A DNA stretch of 36,567 bases from Phytohabitans maris (GTDB taxonomy: Bacteria; Actinomycetota; Actinomycetes; Mycobacteriales; Micromonosporaceae), in contig NZ_JAVHUY010000073.1 in the NCBI RefSeq assembly GCF_031085175.1, forward strand, positions 1 to 36,567. Reading direction: 5' to 3'. Shown piece by piece: positions 7,787 to 16,400 of the stretch; the first letter of the stretch is position 1, and each line of letters starts with the position of its first letter. The notes below the pieces were generated by a model that ran no database searches, had not been told where the DNA came from, and was given only the letters and a program-made list of their open reading frames with translations. The position numbers were made by a program, and so were the translations under genes.

Positions 7787-8407
7787 CTACTCGAACGGGG
7801 CCGGGTCACCGGCTCCCCGGCGCAGGATCACCGGCTCCGGCTGGGACAGGTCGACCACGGTCGTCGGTTCGGTACCGCACTCGCCCGCGTCCACGATCGC
7901 GTCGAGGTCGTGGTCGAGCCGCTGCCGGATGTCGCCCGCCCGGGTCATCGGCTCCTCCTGCCCAGGCAGGAGCAGCGTGCTGGACATGAGCGGCTCGCCA
8001 AGCTCAGCCACCAGCGCCTGGGCGGCGACGTGCCCCGGAATGCGGACGCCGACGGTCCGCTTCTTCGGGTGCATCAGCCGCCGCGGCACCTCCGACGTGG
8101 CCGGCAGGATGAACGTGTAGCTGCCCGGCGTGCACGCCTTGACCAGGCGAAACACCGAGTTGCTGATCCGCACGAACTGGCCGAGCTGAGCGAAGTCGTG
8201 GCAGACCAGCGTGAAGTGGTGCCGCTCGTCCAGGTGGCGGATCCGCCGGATGCGATCCAGCCCGTCGCGGTTGCCGATCTGGCATCCGAGCGCGAAGCAC
8301 GAGTCCGTGGGGTACGCGATCAGCCCGCCGCCCCGCACGAGGTCGACGATCTGCCGGATCGTCCGGGTCTGCGGGTTGTCCGGATGCACCTCGAAGTACC
8401 GCGCCAC
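7787..8407 (-). CDS. Sua5/YciO/YrdC family protein (YciO-like)
   Basis: A 206-residue single-domain protein of the YrdC fold. The nucleotide and threonine pocket is recognisable: a lysine/arginine-containing LVRGGGLIAYPTDSCFALGC near residues 25-44, RIRRIRHLDERHHFTLVCHD, GSYTFILPATSEVPRRL and the KRTVGVRIPGH motif. Family members with this pattern are annotated as L-threonylcarbamoyladenylate synthases involved in tRNA t6A, but YciO-type proteins such as this lack the Sua5 domain and their real job is less certain. The start is a GTG at 8405-8407 with only a weak purine stretch before it. Confidence 0.86.
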   Translation of the reverse strand: MARYFEVHPDNPQTRTIRQIVDLVRGGGLIAYPTDSCFALGCQIGNRDGLDRIRRIRHLDERHHFTLVCHDFAQLGQFVRISNSVFRLVKACTPGSYTFILPATSEVPRRLMHPKKRTVGVRIPGHVAAQALVAELGEPLMSSTLLLPGQEEPMTRAGDIRQRLDHDLDAIVDAGECGTEPTTVVDLSQPEPVILRRGAGDPAPFE

Positions 8408-8698
8408 GCCCCCAGCCTAGAGACACCGGTTCTATCGGGCTCACCCTCTCGCGCGCCCACAAGAAGACCTTGGAGAGTCAGGGTTCGTATGGGGGCCCGC
8501 AAGACATCCTCACATTCGCTGGTCCCCGCGACGCTGGTCATCGAGGGTGCCGTTGACTTGCCCAAACCAGCGTACGGGGGCACGCCACGGTGACCGGCGA
8601 TGACCGGTGCCCCCTTGCGCGGGTGCACGGCATCGCGGCGGCCGGCGTCCGTTGCTGAAGGGCTTATCGGGTCTTCGCAGTACACCGCCTTCTAGGAG

Positions 8699-8724
8699 GC
8701 GGCGGCGCCATCACGCGCCGCCGC
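8699..8724. terminator. Perfect 10-bp GC stem-loop
   Basis: Arms GCGGCGGCGC (8699-8708) and GCGCCGCCGC (8715-8724) pair perfectly around a 6-base loop CATCAC. There is no T tract, as is common for actinobacterial terminators. It may end leftward transcription from the PH-domain gene as a second barrier. Confidence 0.4.
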
Positions 8725-8802
8725 TACCCGGCATTACAGTGCACTCGATCTTGCCGATGCCGTTGTCGTGATCAGTGGTGAGCCGATTGGTGCTGTTGAG
8801 CA

Positions 8803-8830
8803 CCGATGCCACGAGGCGTCGAGGCATCGG
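8803..8830. terminator. Stem-loop downstream of the PH-domain gene
   Basis: CCGATGCC (8803-8810) pairs with GGCATCGG (8823-8830); inside it CGA pairs with TCG around GGCG, with one A-A mismatch between the two stems. It is about 120 bases beyond the stop of the minus-strand PH-domain gene, without a T run. Confidence 0.4.
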
Positions 8831-8951
8831 AGTCGTCAGAGGCCAAGTGGACGTCGTCGGCCTCAGCGGGCCTGCTCCAAGCGGTGGTGGGAGGTAGTGA
8901 TCGAGTGGTCCAACCGGGCGGCCGGTTGACTGGATCAGTTGGGCTTGAGGC

Positions 8952-10718
8952 CTACTCAGCGATGCTGGTCGTCGTTTCGGATCCGGTCGGCTGCGTAGGT
9001 GTCGTGCCAGTAATCTCGACCTTGCTGGCCGCCGCGATGGCGGCGTGGCTCCGCTGTTGAAGCTCTTCGCGTTCGGCGTCTGGGATAGTCATCGACTCGG
9101 CGAGCACGGCGGCAAGCGTGTCCACCTGGGTGTTGTCGATGTCGACCTGGAAGTGCCATCGGATGTTCTCGTCGCGGGTGATGAGGTCGATCGCCGTGCG
9201 TGAGCTTTTGTCCTGGCTGGTCGCTGCTCGGACGTATCGCACCTGGTCGATCGGGATTTCCTGCCGGATCTCGCCCTGCTCGAGGAATGTGTTGGTCTTG
9301 GCAGTGATGACGCGGCGATCGGTGACGGCGACAAGTGTCTTCGCGGGTGCCTTGTCCCTCGCTGCTGCCAGCTTCCCCATCGCTCCGTTCAGGATCGAGG
9401 AGAGGGGATCGGAAGCATCGGGCTGATCGGGAAAGCCGAGGACGCGGAGGGTCTCGCCGTCATCGAGGAACCACCGCAGAATACGCAGGTACGGGTTGAG
9501 ATCCAGCGTTTCGGGTGCGCAGACGGCGTCCGGCACCTCCAGCGGAGGGGCCGGCGGGCGGAGGGCATCGGCGAGCGGCTGGATCGCCTCCAGCAGACCG
9601 GCGGAGGTTTGGCGGACCGCGGCCGAGTCCTTTCGCTTGCCCGACAGCGGCAGTGTGCCGCGTCCGGGGAGCTCAACGATGATGCGTAGTTCCCGGGTCA
9701 GCGCCTCGACGAGGCCGGTCGCCTCGGGGAGAGCGGAGTCGAGCGCCGCGCGGGTGTCGCGCGCGATGACCTCGACGAGGCGTGCCTCGTCGGCGTCTTC
9801 GGCTCCAGCGGCTCTAGCCCGCGCGGCGTGCAGCGCCTGATATCCGGTCCATGCCTTAAGTGACGACAGCAGGGCGTGTGCGTCGAAGAGGATCGCCTCG
9901 GCGTTCGTCTCGAGATAGGCACGGCGGCCCTGTGTGTTGTGACGGATCTGTCGGATGTGATCGCTGACATTCAGCCGGTACAGGTCACACTGCTTACGCA
10001 GAGCCGGTTCCGTGCCCGCGACGCTGTTCCACAAGGAGGTGGGAACCGATTCGATCTCTCGCGCCTGGCCGACCGCGCGATCGATGCTGGCGACGAGCGC
10101 CGTCAGTTCGGCCCACTGCTCGTGGCGGATGGTCGTGAGTACCTGGTTTGTCAGGGCGATGTTGGTACGGGCGAGGCTGGCAACCTCACTGAGCTGCATC
10201 TGCAGGGCGATCATGGCTAGTGCTGGCCCGAGCGTGGCCGCGAGCTGCGCCGCGCCCACCGCAGTCACCGGGATGAGCCGTGCCTGACCGACGATCCTGC
10301 CGTTGGCGAAAATCGCGCCGAGGTTCGCGCCGTCCTTGACCGCGAGCGTTCCGCCGGCCTTCAGTAGGGCCTGTGTCGTGCTGCTGAGCCGGTAGAGTCC
10401 CTGTGCGCTGGCGAATGCGTTCCCGAGGTTACCGGCCACGGTCGCGGTGTTGCCGATTGAGGCGAGAAATGTGGAGATCTGCGTGCGGTCGGTGGCCGGC
10501 ACGAGCCCGAAATCAATCAAATCGAGCTTGAGTACCGCGGGGACCTCGCCGAAGACGACAGCAACTCCCGGGAGCACCTCCGCCAGGACCGTCGATGCCG
10601 TCGTCGAATCGACGTCCGAGTCGGGTGCCGGTTTGTCCACAACGGGCGACTCGACGGTTTTGCGCTGACCGTTCTCCTCAGGCACCGCGCTCTCCATCGA
10701 GTCCGAAGGGTCTTGCAT
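8952..10718 (-). CDS. Unrecognised protein with C-terminal PH-like domain
   Basis: A 588-residue protein I cannot assign to a named family. The N-terminal 45 residues are acidic and disordered-looking (MQDPSDSMESAVPEENG). Residues about 45-180 are rich in Ala, Gly and Leu, with a hydrophobic stretch GAAQLAATLGPALAMIALQM at about 155-174 that could be a membrane helix or an amphipathic hairpin. A long helical middle part follows. Residues about 462-540 look like a bacterial PH domain (LVAVTDRRVITAKTN, IPIDQVRYVRA). The start at 10718 is chosen because a strong ribosome binding site sits just before it; the frame is open further upstream to 10982 but that part does not look coding. It is monocistronic and divergent from the defence cassette. 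A membrane- or stress-associated role is a guess only. Confidence 0.75.
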   Translation of the reverse strand: MQDPSDSMESAVPEENGQRKTVESPVVDKPAPDSDVDSTTASTVLAEVLPGVAVVFGEVPAVLKLDLIDFGLVPATDRTQISTFLASIGNTATVAGNLGNAFASAQGLYRLSSTTQALLKAGGTLAVKDGANLGAIFANGRIVGQARLIPVTAVGAAQLAATLGPALAMIALQMQLSEVASLARTNIALTNQVLTTIRHEQWAELTALVASIDRAVGQAREIESVPTSLWNSVAGTEPALRKQCDLYRLNVSDHIRQIRHNTQGRRAYLETNAEAILFDAHALLSSLKAWTGYQALHAARARAAGAEDADEARLVEVIARDTRAALDSALPEATGLVEALTRELRIIVELPGRGTLPLSGKRKDSAAVRQTSAGLLEAIQPLADALRPPAPPLEVPDAVCAPETLDLNPYLRILRWFLDDGETLRVLGFPDQPDASDPLSSILNGAMGKLAAARDKAPAKTLVAVTDRRVITAKTNTFLEQGEIRQEIPIDQVRYVRAATSQDKSSRTAIDLITRDENIRWHFQVDIDNTQVDTLAAVLAESMTIPDAEREELQQRSHAAIAAASKVEITGTTPTQPTGSETTTSIAE

Positions 10719-10722
10719 GCGA

Positions 10723-10731
10723 TCTCCTCCC
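10723..10731 (-). promoter_or_regulatory. Ribosome binding site that fixes the PH-domain gene start
   Basis: On the minus strand GGGAGGAGA lies a few bases before the ATG at 10718. It rules out the longer open frame that begins at 10982. Confidence 0.75.
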
Positions 10732-11321
10732 TGCGGGCGCGCAACGGCCGGACGTCGTTGGCGCTCGATGCCGGAGAGTGTACGGCTCGACGCCCTAAGT
10801 TCAGACGCCGCCGAGAGTAGAACACGTTCTCGCGAAGAATCGTGCCACGCACTTGCCCTCACCCCCGTACCACATGAGGTGTGCGCATCCGCCGTGAAGC
10901 GCTTCCTCGGTAGCAACAGGAGTCGTGCAGCAGGCCGTCTCGACGTGCACGAAGCAGGGTCTCGTCCGGCCGACGGCCGCACCTATTTGCGCCATCTGTT
11001 CGCCAACCAAATGTGACCAATTGTGCTGCTCGTCGTTACCCGGCCCGCCTTGATTCAGCGGCGTGGTTCGCATGGGGGAAGGGTTGGACCGGGTGCGCAG
11101 GCACCGGCGTTGAACCATGGGACGGCTACGAACCGGGCGGAAGGATGCCGCGGGCGGGAGGTTGCCGGCGTGGCTAGCGGTTGCCACCAGTGAGGCGTTG
11201 ACGCAAACGTCAGCGGCGTGTCGGACGCAGTCGACCCCACGCATTTGTCTAGCCGCAGTCGATGGACTAAGCAACGCACGACGCCGGCGGTCCCGGACCA
11301 TCGACGGCTGCCCGTTCCGGC

Positions 11322-11554
11322 TCATCGCGGTCCCAGACGCGAGTAGGACGACGACTCTCCGGCAAAGGCCTTCGCCGGCACTGGCCAACGCGCCTCGATA
11401 CGGGCTAGCTCCGCGAGGAGCTGCGGCTTCGTGGGAGCCTCCCATACCGGGAGCTGCCGGAAGCTCGCCGCGTCCAGGTTGCCCCCTCCCGCGCCGAGGC
11501 CCCTCGCGCGTCGGCCAGCTCAATCACGCGGGCGAGGTGCGGACGTAACTCTGG
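11322..11554 (-). pseudogene. Frameshifted C-terminal gene remnant, family unknown
   Basis: On the minus strand two consecutive frames join into one plausible protein tail. The first reads PELRPHLARVIELADARGAS then ARE. The second reads NLDAASFRQLPVWEAPTKPQ, LLAELARIEARWPVPAKAFA and GESSSYSRLGPR, then a stop at 11324-11322. The frames meet at a run of five G (11482-11486 on the plus strand); one more G would restore a continuous frame. A TAG lies just before PELR. I do not recognise the family. It could be a real frameshift or a base-call error in the G run, but the lack of any upstream part supports decay. It contains the CRISPR-repeat-like 36-mer. Confidence 0.45.
11392..11427 (-). repeat. 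Isolated CRISPR-repeat-like sequence
   Basis: On the minus strand this 36-mer matches the array repeat at 29 of 36 positions without gaps. The first eleven bases (GCCGCAGCTCC, apart from none) and the last eight (ATCGAGGC) are identical, as is GCGGAGCT in the middle. The hairpin is partly kept: AGCTCC, loop TCGC, GGAGCT. There is no second repeat one period (about 73 bases) away on either side, so it is a singleton. It sits about 210 bases before the nuclease/HerA cassette and is directed away from it. Confidence 0.55.
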
Positions 11555-11635
11555 CTACCTGATTTGGGCGTGTTCCGCGTCGACCGAGCGTACGCGGAAT
11601 GACACCGATGATCGGACAGCAAGTGGTGCCGGACC

Positions 11636-12802
11636 GTGATGGCCCGCCCTCCGGCCGGGCGATTGTCACTCCCATCGGTGGCTCGTCAGAATGGGCGCGG
11701 TCTTCTCATGTTAGGCGAGCCGTTGGCCTTTTCTCTCTCGGAGATTCCGACTGATCGAGTGGTGTGGATTGAATGCTTCCAGCCGAACGACTTGGACCTC
11801 GCGGTAGCGGAGGCGCCGCTCGACGCTCCGGCGGTCATTGTCCAACGAACGGCACGGTCCCGGAGTCAGAGCGCGATGGTCGGCTCCATCCTGGACGAAA
11901 TGGAGGCGGTCGCCGGGCAACTCTTTCCTGCTTGGCTTCCTGAAGCTGAAGGCATCGCGGGCTCGGCTGGTGCCGCCTTGACCGCCGTCCGTGCGCTCGC
12001 TTTCGCCCATGCCGCGCGCACCGCTCAGTACGGTCCCTTTCTCGCCGACTTGGCGGCAGGTGCCTTGGCAGGACGGGGGCCACGTACGCGGCGGCATCAA
12101 CCCGAGGTTCGCGCGCTTGGGCTGGCGCGGGTGCTCGCAGCCAGCTTCGGGCGGCCGGCCTGCGCGTTGCTTTTGCAACCGCCCGGCGGTCTCGATGAGC
12201 ACGAAGTGCTGTGTCTGGTACGGGCAGCGCAGTGGTTGGTCGATCATGGCCGGTTGGCGGTGTGGATCTGCGGTGGGGCGCTGCCGGACCTCGATGGGTT
12301 GTCGGAAGTCGCGGTGGCGTCACAAGTGCGGCAGGCCTCGGTTGCAGTACCTGGTTCGGAAGGCCCAGGCGTCCGACCCACGGAGCCGACCGGAGGGCGC
12401 CCGCGTGAGGGTAGTTCAGCTGGCAAGCGACGGGGTCTCGGTGTCGTCGGCAAGCCTCATCCGACGAGCCGCGCCGAAGTGGTGCTTGAGGCCGTGCTTG
12501 CTGATCGGCCCTGGGCGACCGGTCGGGCCTGGAACCACACCGTCCGGCCGGGGCCGCTGGTCAATCCTGTCCGAGTCGACCTGCTGTGGAAACGGGAGCG
12601 GTGCATTGTGGAAATCGACGGAGATGACCATCGCGCAGCAGGAAAGTACGCCGATGATCGCCGCCGCGACGTGATGCTCCAACTCAACGGGTACGCCGTA
12701 CTTCGCTTCACTAACACGCAGGTCCTCGATGACATCGAGAACGTACTCGCACTTCTTCAACAGTTTCTCGCCAATCGCAGGCGGGCCGGGAAAGGAAACT
12801 AA
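11636..12802 (+). CDS. PD-(D/E)XK/DUF559-like nuclease protein of a three-gene cassette
   Basis: Up to 388 residues. The last third (about residues 275-380) resembles the Vsr/DUF559 branch of PD-(D/E)XK nucleases: SRAEVVLEAVL, then VRVDLLWKRERCIVEIDGDD with the metal-binding Asp and Glu-x-Asp, a His, and the helix-strand RRRDVMLQLNGYAVLRFTNT. The N-terminal 250 residues (FSLSEIPTDRVVWIECF, then AVRALAFAHAARTAQYGPFL) are not recognised. Starts are uncertain: GTG/ATG at 11636/11639, or ATG at 11708 giving 364 residues; none has a good ribosome binding site. The stop is one base before the GTG of the next gene, so the three genes form an operon. It is likely the DNA-cutting part of the cassette; metal dependence and substrate are inference. 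Confidence 0.72.
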   Translation: MMARPPAGRLSLPSVARQNGRGLLMLGEPLAFSLSEIPTDRVVWIECFQPNDLDLAVAEAPLDAPAVIVQRTARSRSQSAMVGSILDEMEAVAGQLFPAWLPEAEGIAGSAGAALTAVRALAFAHAARTAQYGPFLADLAAGALAGRGPRTRRHQPEVRALGLARVLAASFGRPACALLLQPPGGLDEHEVLCLVRAAQWLVDHGRLAVWICGGALPDLDGLSEVAVASQVRQASVAVPGSEGPGVRPTEPTGGRPREGSSAGKRRGLGVVGKPHPTSRAEVVLEAVLADRPWATGRAWNHTVRPGPLVNPVRVDLLWKRERCIVEIDGDDHRAAGKYADDRRRDVMLQLNGYAVLRFTNTQVLDDIENVLALLQQFLANRRRAGKGN

Positions 12803-12803
12803 C

Positions 12804-13469
12804 GTGCCGGACGAAGACTTGACGAGGGTCGAGACGGCTGCGCTCTTCATCCTCATGGCCGAGGCAGGGCCGGTTCCCAATGCGAGGTTGACCAACCACC
12901 ACCGCTGCGGGTTGAAGAAGCCGTCTCGGGAGAAGCTGGAGCGGTTGAAGCTGATCGAGGTCGAGCGCCCCTCCGGTCGGCTCATGCTGATGCTGGGTGA
13001 CGAGGGCTGGGTGCGCTGCCGCAGCCAGCTTGAAGGTGGCTCGCCGCCGCCCGGTGCGGGTGCTGTTGGCGGGGCGCTCTACGCGGTACTCCAGCTGTGG
13101 GGTCGTTTCCTGGCGGCGCAGCGGTCCAGTCTCCAGGAGTTCGTTTCCGCTTCGAACGCCCCCGCCCCGACCGTCGCGCCAGCCCGGAAACCGGCGGCGG
13201 TCGAACAGGACGTCGAGGAGCGTGTGCGCGCGGCGTACCGGACGATCGCCCATCGCGCCGGCGACCTGGTGAGCCTCGCCGACCTGCGTGATCTGGTCAG
13301 CGACCTCGCCCCGGCCGAGGTCGACGCGGCGTTGCGCCGGCTCAACCGCCGGCGGGGCGTAGCCCTCGTGCCCGAAGCCAACCAGAAGACGCTCGACGCG
13401 CGTACACGGGCCGCTGCGGTGGTGATCGGCGACCAGCCCAAGCACTCGATCTCGGTGGAGGCGTCGTGA
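12804..13469 (+). CDS. Small protein with predicted winged-helix parts, cassette middle gene
   Basis: A 221-residue protein with no family I recognise. The N-terminal part (TAALFILMAEAGPVPNARL, REKLERLKLIEVERPSGRLM, LMLGDEGWVRC) reads like a helix-turn-helix plus beta wing. A Pro/Ala linker (about residues 115-140) leads to a second small domain: VRAAYRTIAHRAGDLVSLAD then LRDLVSDLAPAEVDAALRRL, followed by the short strand VALVPEANQ, again like a winged helix. The GTG at 12804 is preferred because it follows GGAAAGGAAAC and starts right after the nuclease stop; the frame is open further upstream but inside the nuclease gene. Its end overlaps the ATPase start by four bases (GTGA). A DNA-binding or adaptor role between nuclease and ATPase is inference. 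Confidence 0.7.
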   Translation: MPDEDLTRVETAALFILMAEAGPVPNARLTNHHRCGLKKPSREKLERLKLIEVERPSGRLMLMLGDEGWVRCRSQLEGGSPPPGAGAVGGALYAVLQLWGRFLAAQRSSLQEFVSASNAPAPTVAPARKPAAVEQDVEERVRAAYRTIAHRAGDLVSLADLRDLVSDLAPAEVDAALRRLNRRRGVALVPEANQKTLDARTRAAAVVIGDQPKHSISVEAS

Positions 13470-16400
13470 CCGAGGCGATGCTGAAGGCACTCGCGCACCT
13501 CCAGTTCAACTACACGCCGACCAGGAACGACGTCTGGCACTCCCCGCGATTCCACGTCGACGGCCTCCACACGGACGTGCTCGCGACCGTCCTCGACGGC
13601 TTGGCTACGGCCGAGCGGAGCCCGGATGCCAGCCCCATCGGCGTCGCGGTGCGGGGTCAACGCGGTGCGGGTAAGACCCATCTGCTCAGCCGGGTGCGGG
13701 AGCTGACCCAGCTGAGGGGAGGCTACTTCTTCCTGGTCAATCTGCTCGACGCCAACACGTTCTGGCGCAGCGTCACGGCGTCTATCGTGGATGGCTTGCA
13801 CCAGCCGGTCGATGGCGAGGGTACGACGCAGCTGCACGCGTTTTTGGAACGCCTAACCAACGCGCTCGACCTTCCGGTTGTGACCAGGATGGCGGTCACG
13901 GGTCGGGCACCGATGACACCGGATCGGGCGGATGCGTTCGTGGCCGCTCTGGGCGGCATGAGTCGCCAGATCGGGATCGGGTGTCGGGACGCCGCCCGCG
14001 CATTGGCCCTACTCGCCAGCCCTGACCAGCGCGTGCAGGACATCGGGATGTCATATCTGCTCGCGGCGGACGAGGCGGAAACCGGTGAACGGGCCGCGTG
14101 GGGTATCCGGCCGACGCGGCGGCTGCCCCAGGAGCTCGTCTCCGACGTGTCCCGGCTCCTCGCGTTCACTGGCCCTTCGATTATCGCAGTGGATCAGGTC
14201 GACGGCCTCATCGCACAAGTGGCGAACCGGAGTCACGTCTCCGCAACGCCCACCGAGAACGACACGGACAGCTGGCACGCGGCGGTCCTGCTCGACCAGG
14301 TGGCGGGCGGTCTGATGGAGCTGCGCGAGCTGACCTGGCGTACGGTGACCGTTCTCGCGTTGTTGCCGGTGTCCTGGTCGTTGATCAAGACCAACGCGGT
14401 CGACACCGTACAGGACAGGTTCCGCGAGACAGCCACGCTTGAGTCGATCCCGGACGCCAGCGTCGGCAGGGCCCTGATCGAACGCCGACTCGCCGCGCAC
14501 TACGAGGAGGTGGGGTTCGCGCCGCCGTACCCGACCTGGCCGGTGCGACCCGAAGCGTTCGCCGACGCCCCCGACTTCACGCCGCGACAGCTGCTCATCA
14601 ACGTCGAACGGCACATCCGCTCGTGCGTGCTCAGCGGTGAGGTCACCGAGATGACCACGCTCACAGCCGCCGCCGAGACATTGGTGCCAGCGCCAATGTC
14701 GGCCGACCGGTCGTCGCTACGACCGCTTGACGAGCGGTACGCGGCGCTGCGGGAACAGGCGCAGATAGACGGGTTGCTCGACCCGGCGAGCGAAGACACG
14801 GAGATACCGTCCCTGCTGGCCGCCGCGCTGGACGCGTGGATCAGGGAGGGCGCCGACACCGACTTCGATCAAGACACGATTCCGGTCCGCAAGCCGGTGC
14901 TGCACGCACGCCTGCGGCGGACGCTGGACGAGCGGACCGGGGATGAGGCCCACTGGGCGTTCCGAGCCATCGCGGCACAGCATTACAACGCCGAGCTTGC
15001 CCGACTTCGCAACGCATGCGACGCCGCCGGCCTGGCGCACGGTGTCGCCCAGCGGCGGCTCTTCATCCTGCGGAATGAGGAATGGTCGGAGAGTCCCGGG
15101 CGGCGCAAAGCGGTAGAGGCGTTCGTCGCGGCTGGCGGGCGTACGCTGCCGCTCGGCGAGGACGACCTGCGCAGCCTGGTCGCGCTGCGGACGTTGCTTG
15201 CCGAGGAGCCGGACGGCCTACAGGCCTGGCTGGTCGAGCGACGCCCAGCTTCGAGCACTGCCTTGCTGGCGACCGCGCTCGCCGACGCTGGACGCGAGAT
15301 ACCCGCCGGGGGCGTGCCGCACGGAATGGGAGAGTCATCAGTGCCGCCTGCCGCCGGCGACGCTGATGCCTTCGCCGCCGAGGTGGTTCCGGCAGAGGCA
15401 AGTCCGGCGGACGCGAAGGCGCCTGTCACCCAGATCAAGGAGTTCGGTGAGCCGTCGGGCGCCCCTGCGGAGCCTGTGGCCGCGGCTACGCCCGCCGGGG
15501 TGTATCTCCGGTTGGGCGACGACTTTGACCAGGGCGACCCCATCCACGTGGAGCTGTCCGCACTGCGCAAGCACACCGCCATCTTCGCTGGCTCGGGATC
15601 GGGCAAGACCGTCCTGATCCGGCGGCTGGTCGAGGAATGCGCGTTGCTGGGCGTGTCCGCTATCGTGCTCGACCCCAACAATGACCTCGCCCGCCTCGGC
15701 GACGCCTGGCCGGACGAGCCGCACACGTGGGGCGACGCCGACGAGCAGGCGGCAGCCGACTACCTCGAGTCGACGGACGTCGTGGTCTGGACTCCGGGGC
15801 GGGAGGGCGGACGGCCGCTGACCTTCCAGCCCCTTCCCGACTTCAGCGGCGTATGCGACGACCCCGACGAGTTCACGCAGGCCGTCGACAGTGCGGTCGA
15901 CGCGCTGGCGCCGCGCGCACAGGTGTCCGCCAATACGGCCAAGGCGCTGCGCGGCCAGGCGGTGCTCCGTCAGGCATTGCGGCACTACGGCCGTCAGGGT
16001 GGGCCGGCTACCCTCAGCGGCCTGATCGATCTGCTGCGGGACCTCCCGGACGGGGTGAGCGAGCTGACCGGCGCGGTGGCGATCGCTGCTGACCTGGCGG
16101 AGAATCTGGAGGCCGCCCGGATCAACGACCCTCTCTTCGGCGGCACCGGCGAGTCGGCGGACCCCGGCACGCTGCTGACACCGGCTCCGGGCAAGCGCGC
16201 CCGGGTGTCGGTCATCAGCTTCGTCGGGCTTCCGGGCGACGAGAAGCGGCAGGGTTTCGTCAACCAGCTCCAGATGGCCCTCTTCTCCTGGATCAAGCGC
16301 AACCCGGCGCGCGATCGGCCACTGGGCGGACTGCTTGTTATGGACGAGGCGCAGACGCTCGCACCGTCCGGCCCGGTCACAGCGTGCACCCGCAGCACGC

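Larger units (their letters stand above)
8408..8951. other. Intergenic region upstream of yciO and downstream of the PH-domain gene
   Basis: About 540 bases without a gene I can support. It holds two stem-loops (8699-8724 and 8803-8830) downstream of the PH-domain gene and, nearer to yciO, an inverted pair GGGGGCAC (8576-8583) and GTGCCCCC (8607-8614) with a 23-base gap. The yciO promoter must lie here. Confidence 0.5.
10719..11635. other. Gene-poor region with decayed sequence
   Basis: About 900 bases between two divergent genes. Long open frames exist on both strands, but their predicted proteins are rich in Arg, Cys, Ser and Pro in the manner of non-coding GC-rich DNA. The only parts I can support are the frameshifted remnant at 11322-11554 and the CRISPR-repeat-like sequence inside it. 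The promoters of the PH-domain gene and of the nuclease gene must lie in this region. Confidence 0.5.

Noticed and set aside
8463-8593. Possible short plus-strand gene starting near 8488.
   Set aside because: No ribosome binding site and no recognisable protein; treated as intergenic.
10719-10982. Upstream extension of the PH-domain gene by 88 codons.
   Set aside because: No conserved-looking sequence, and a strong ribosome binding site lies directly before the ATG at 10718.
10801-11523. 240-codon open frame on the minus strand before the PH-domain gene.
   Set aside because: The translation is Arg/Pro/Cys/Ser-rich without domains, and it crosses the better-supported frameshifted remnant in another frame.
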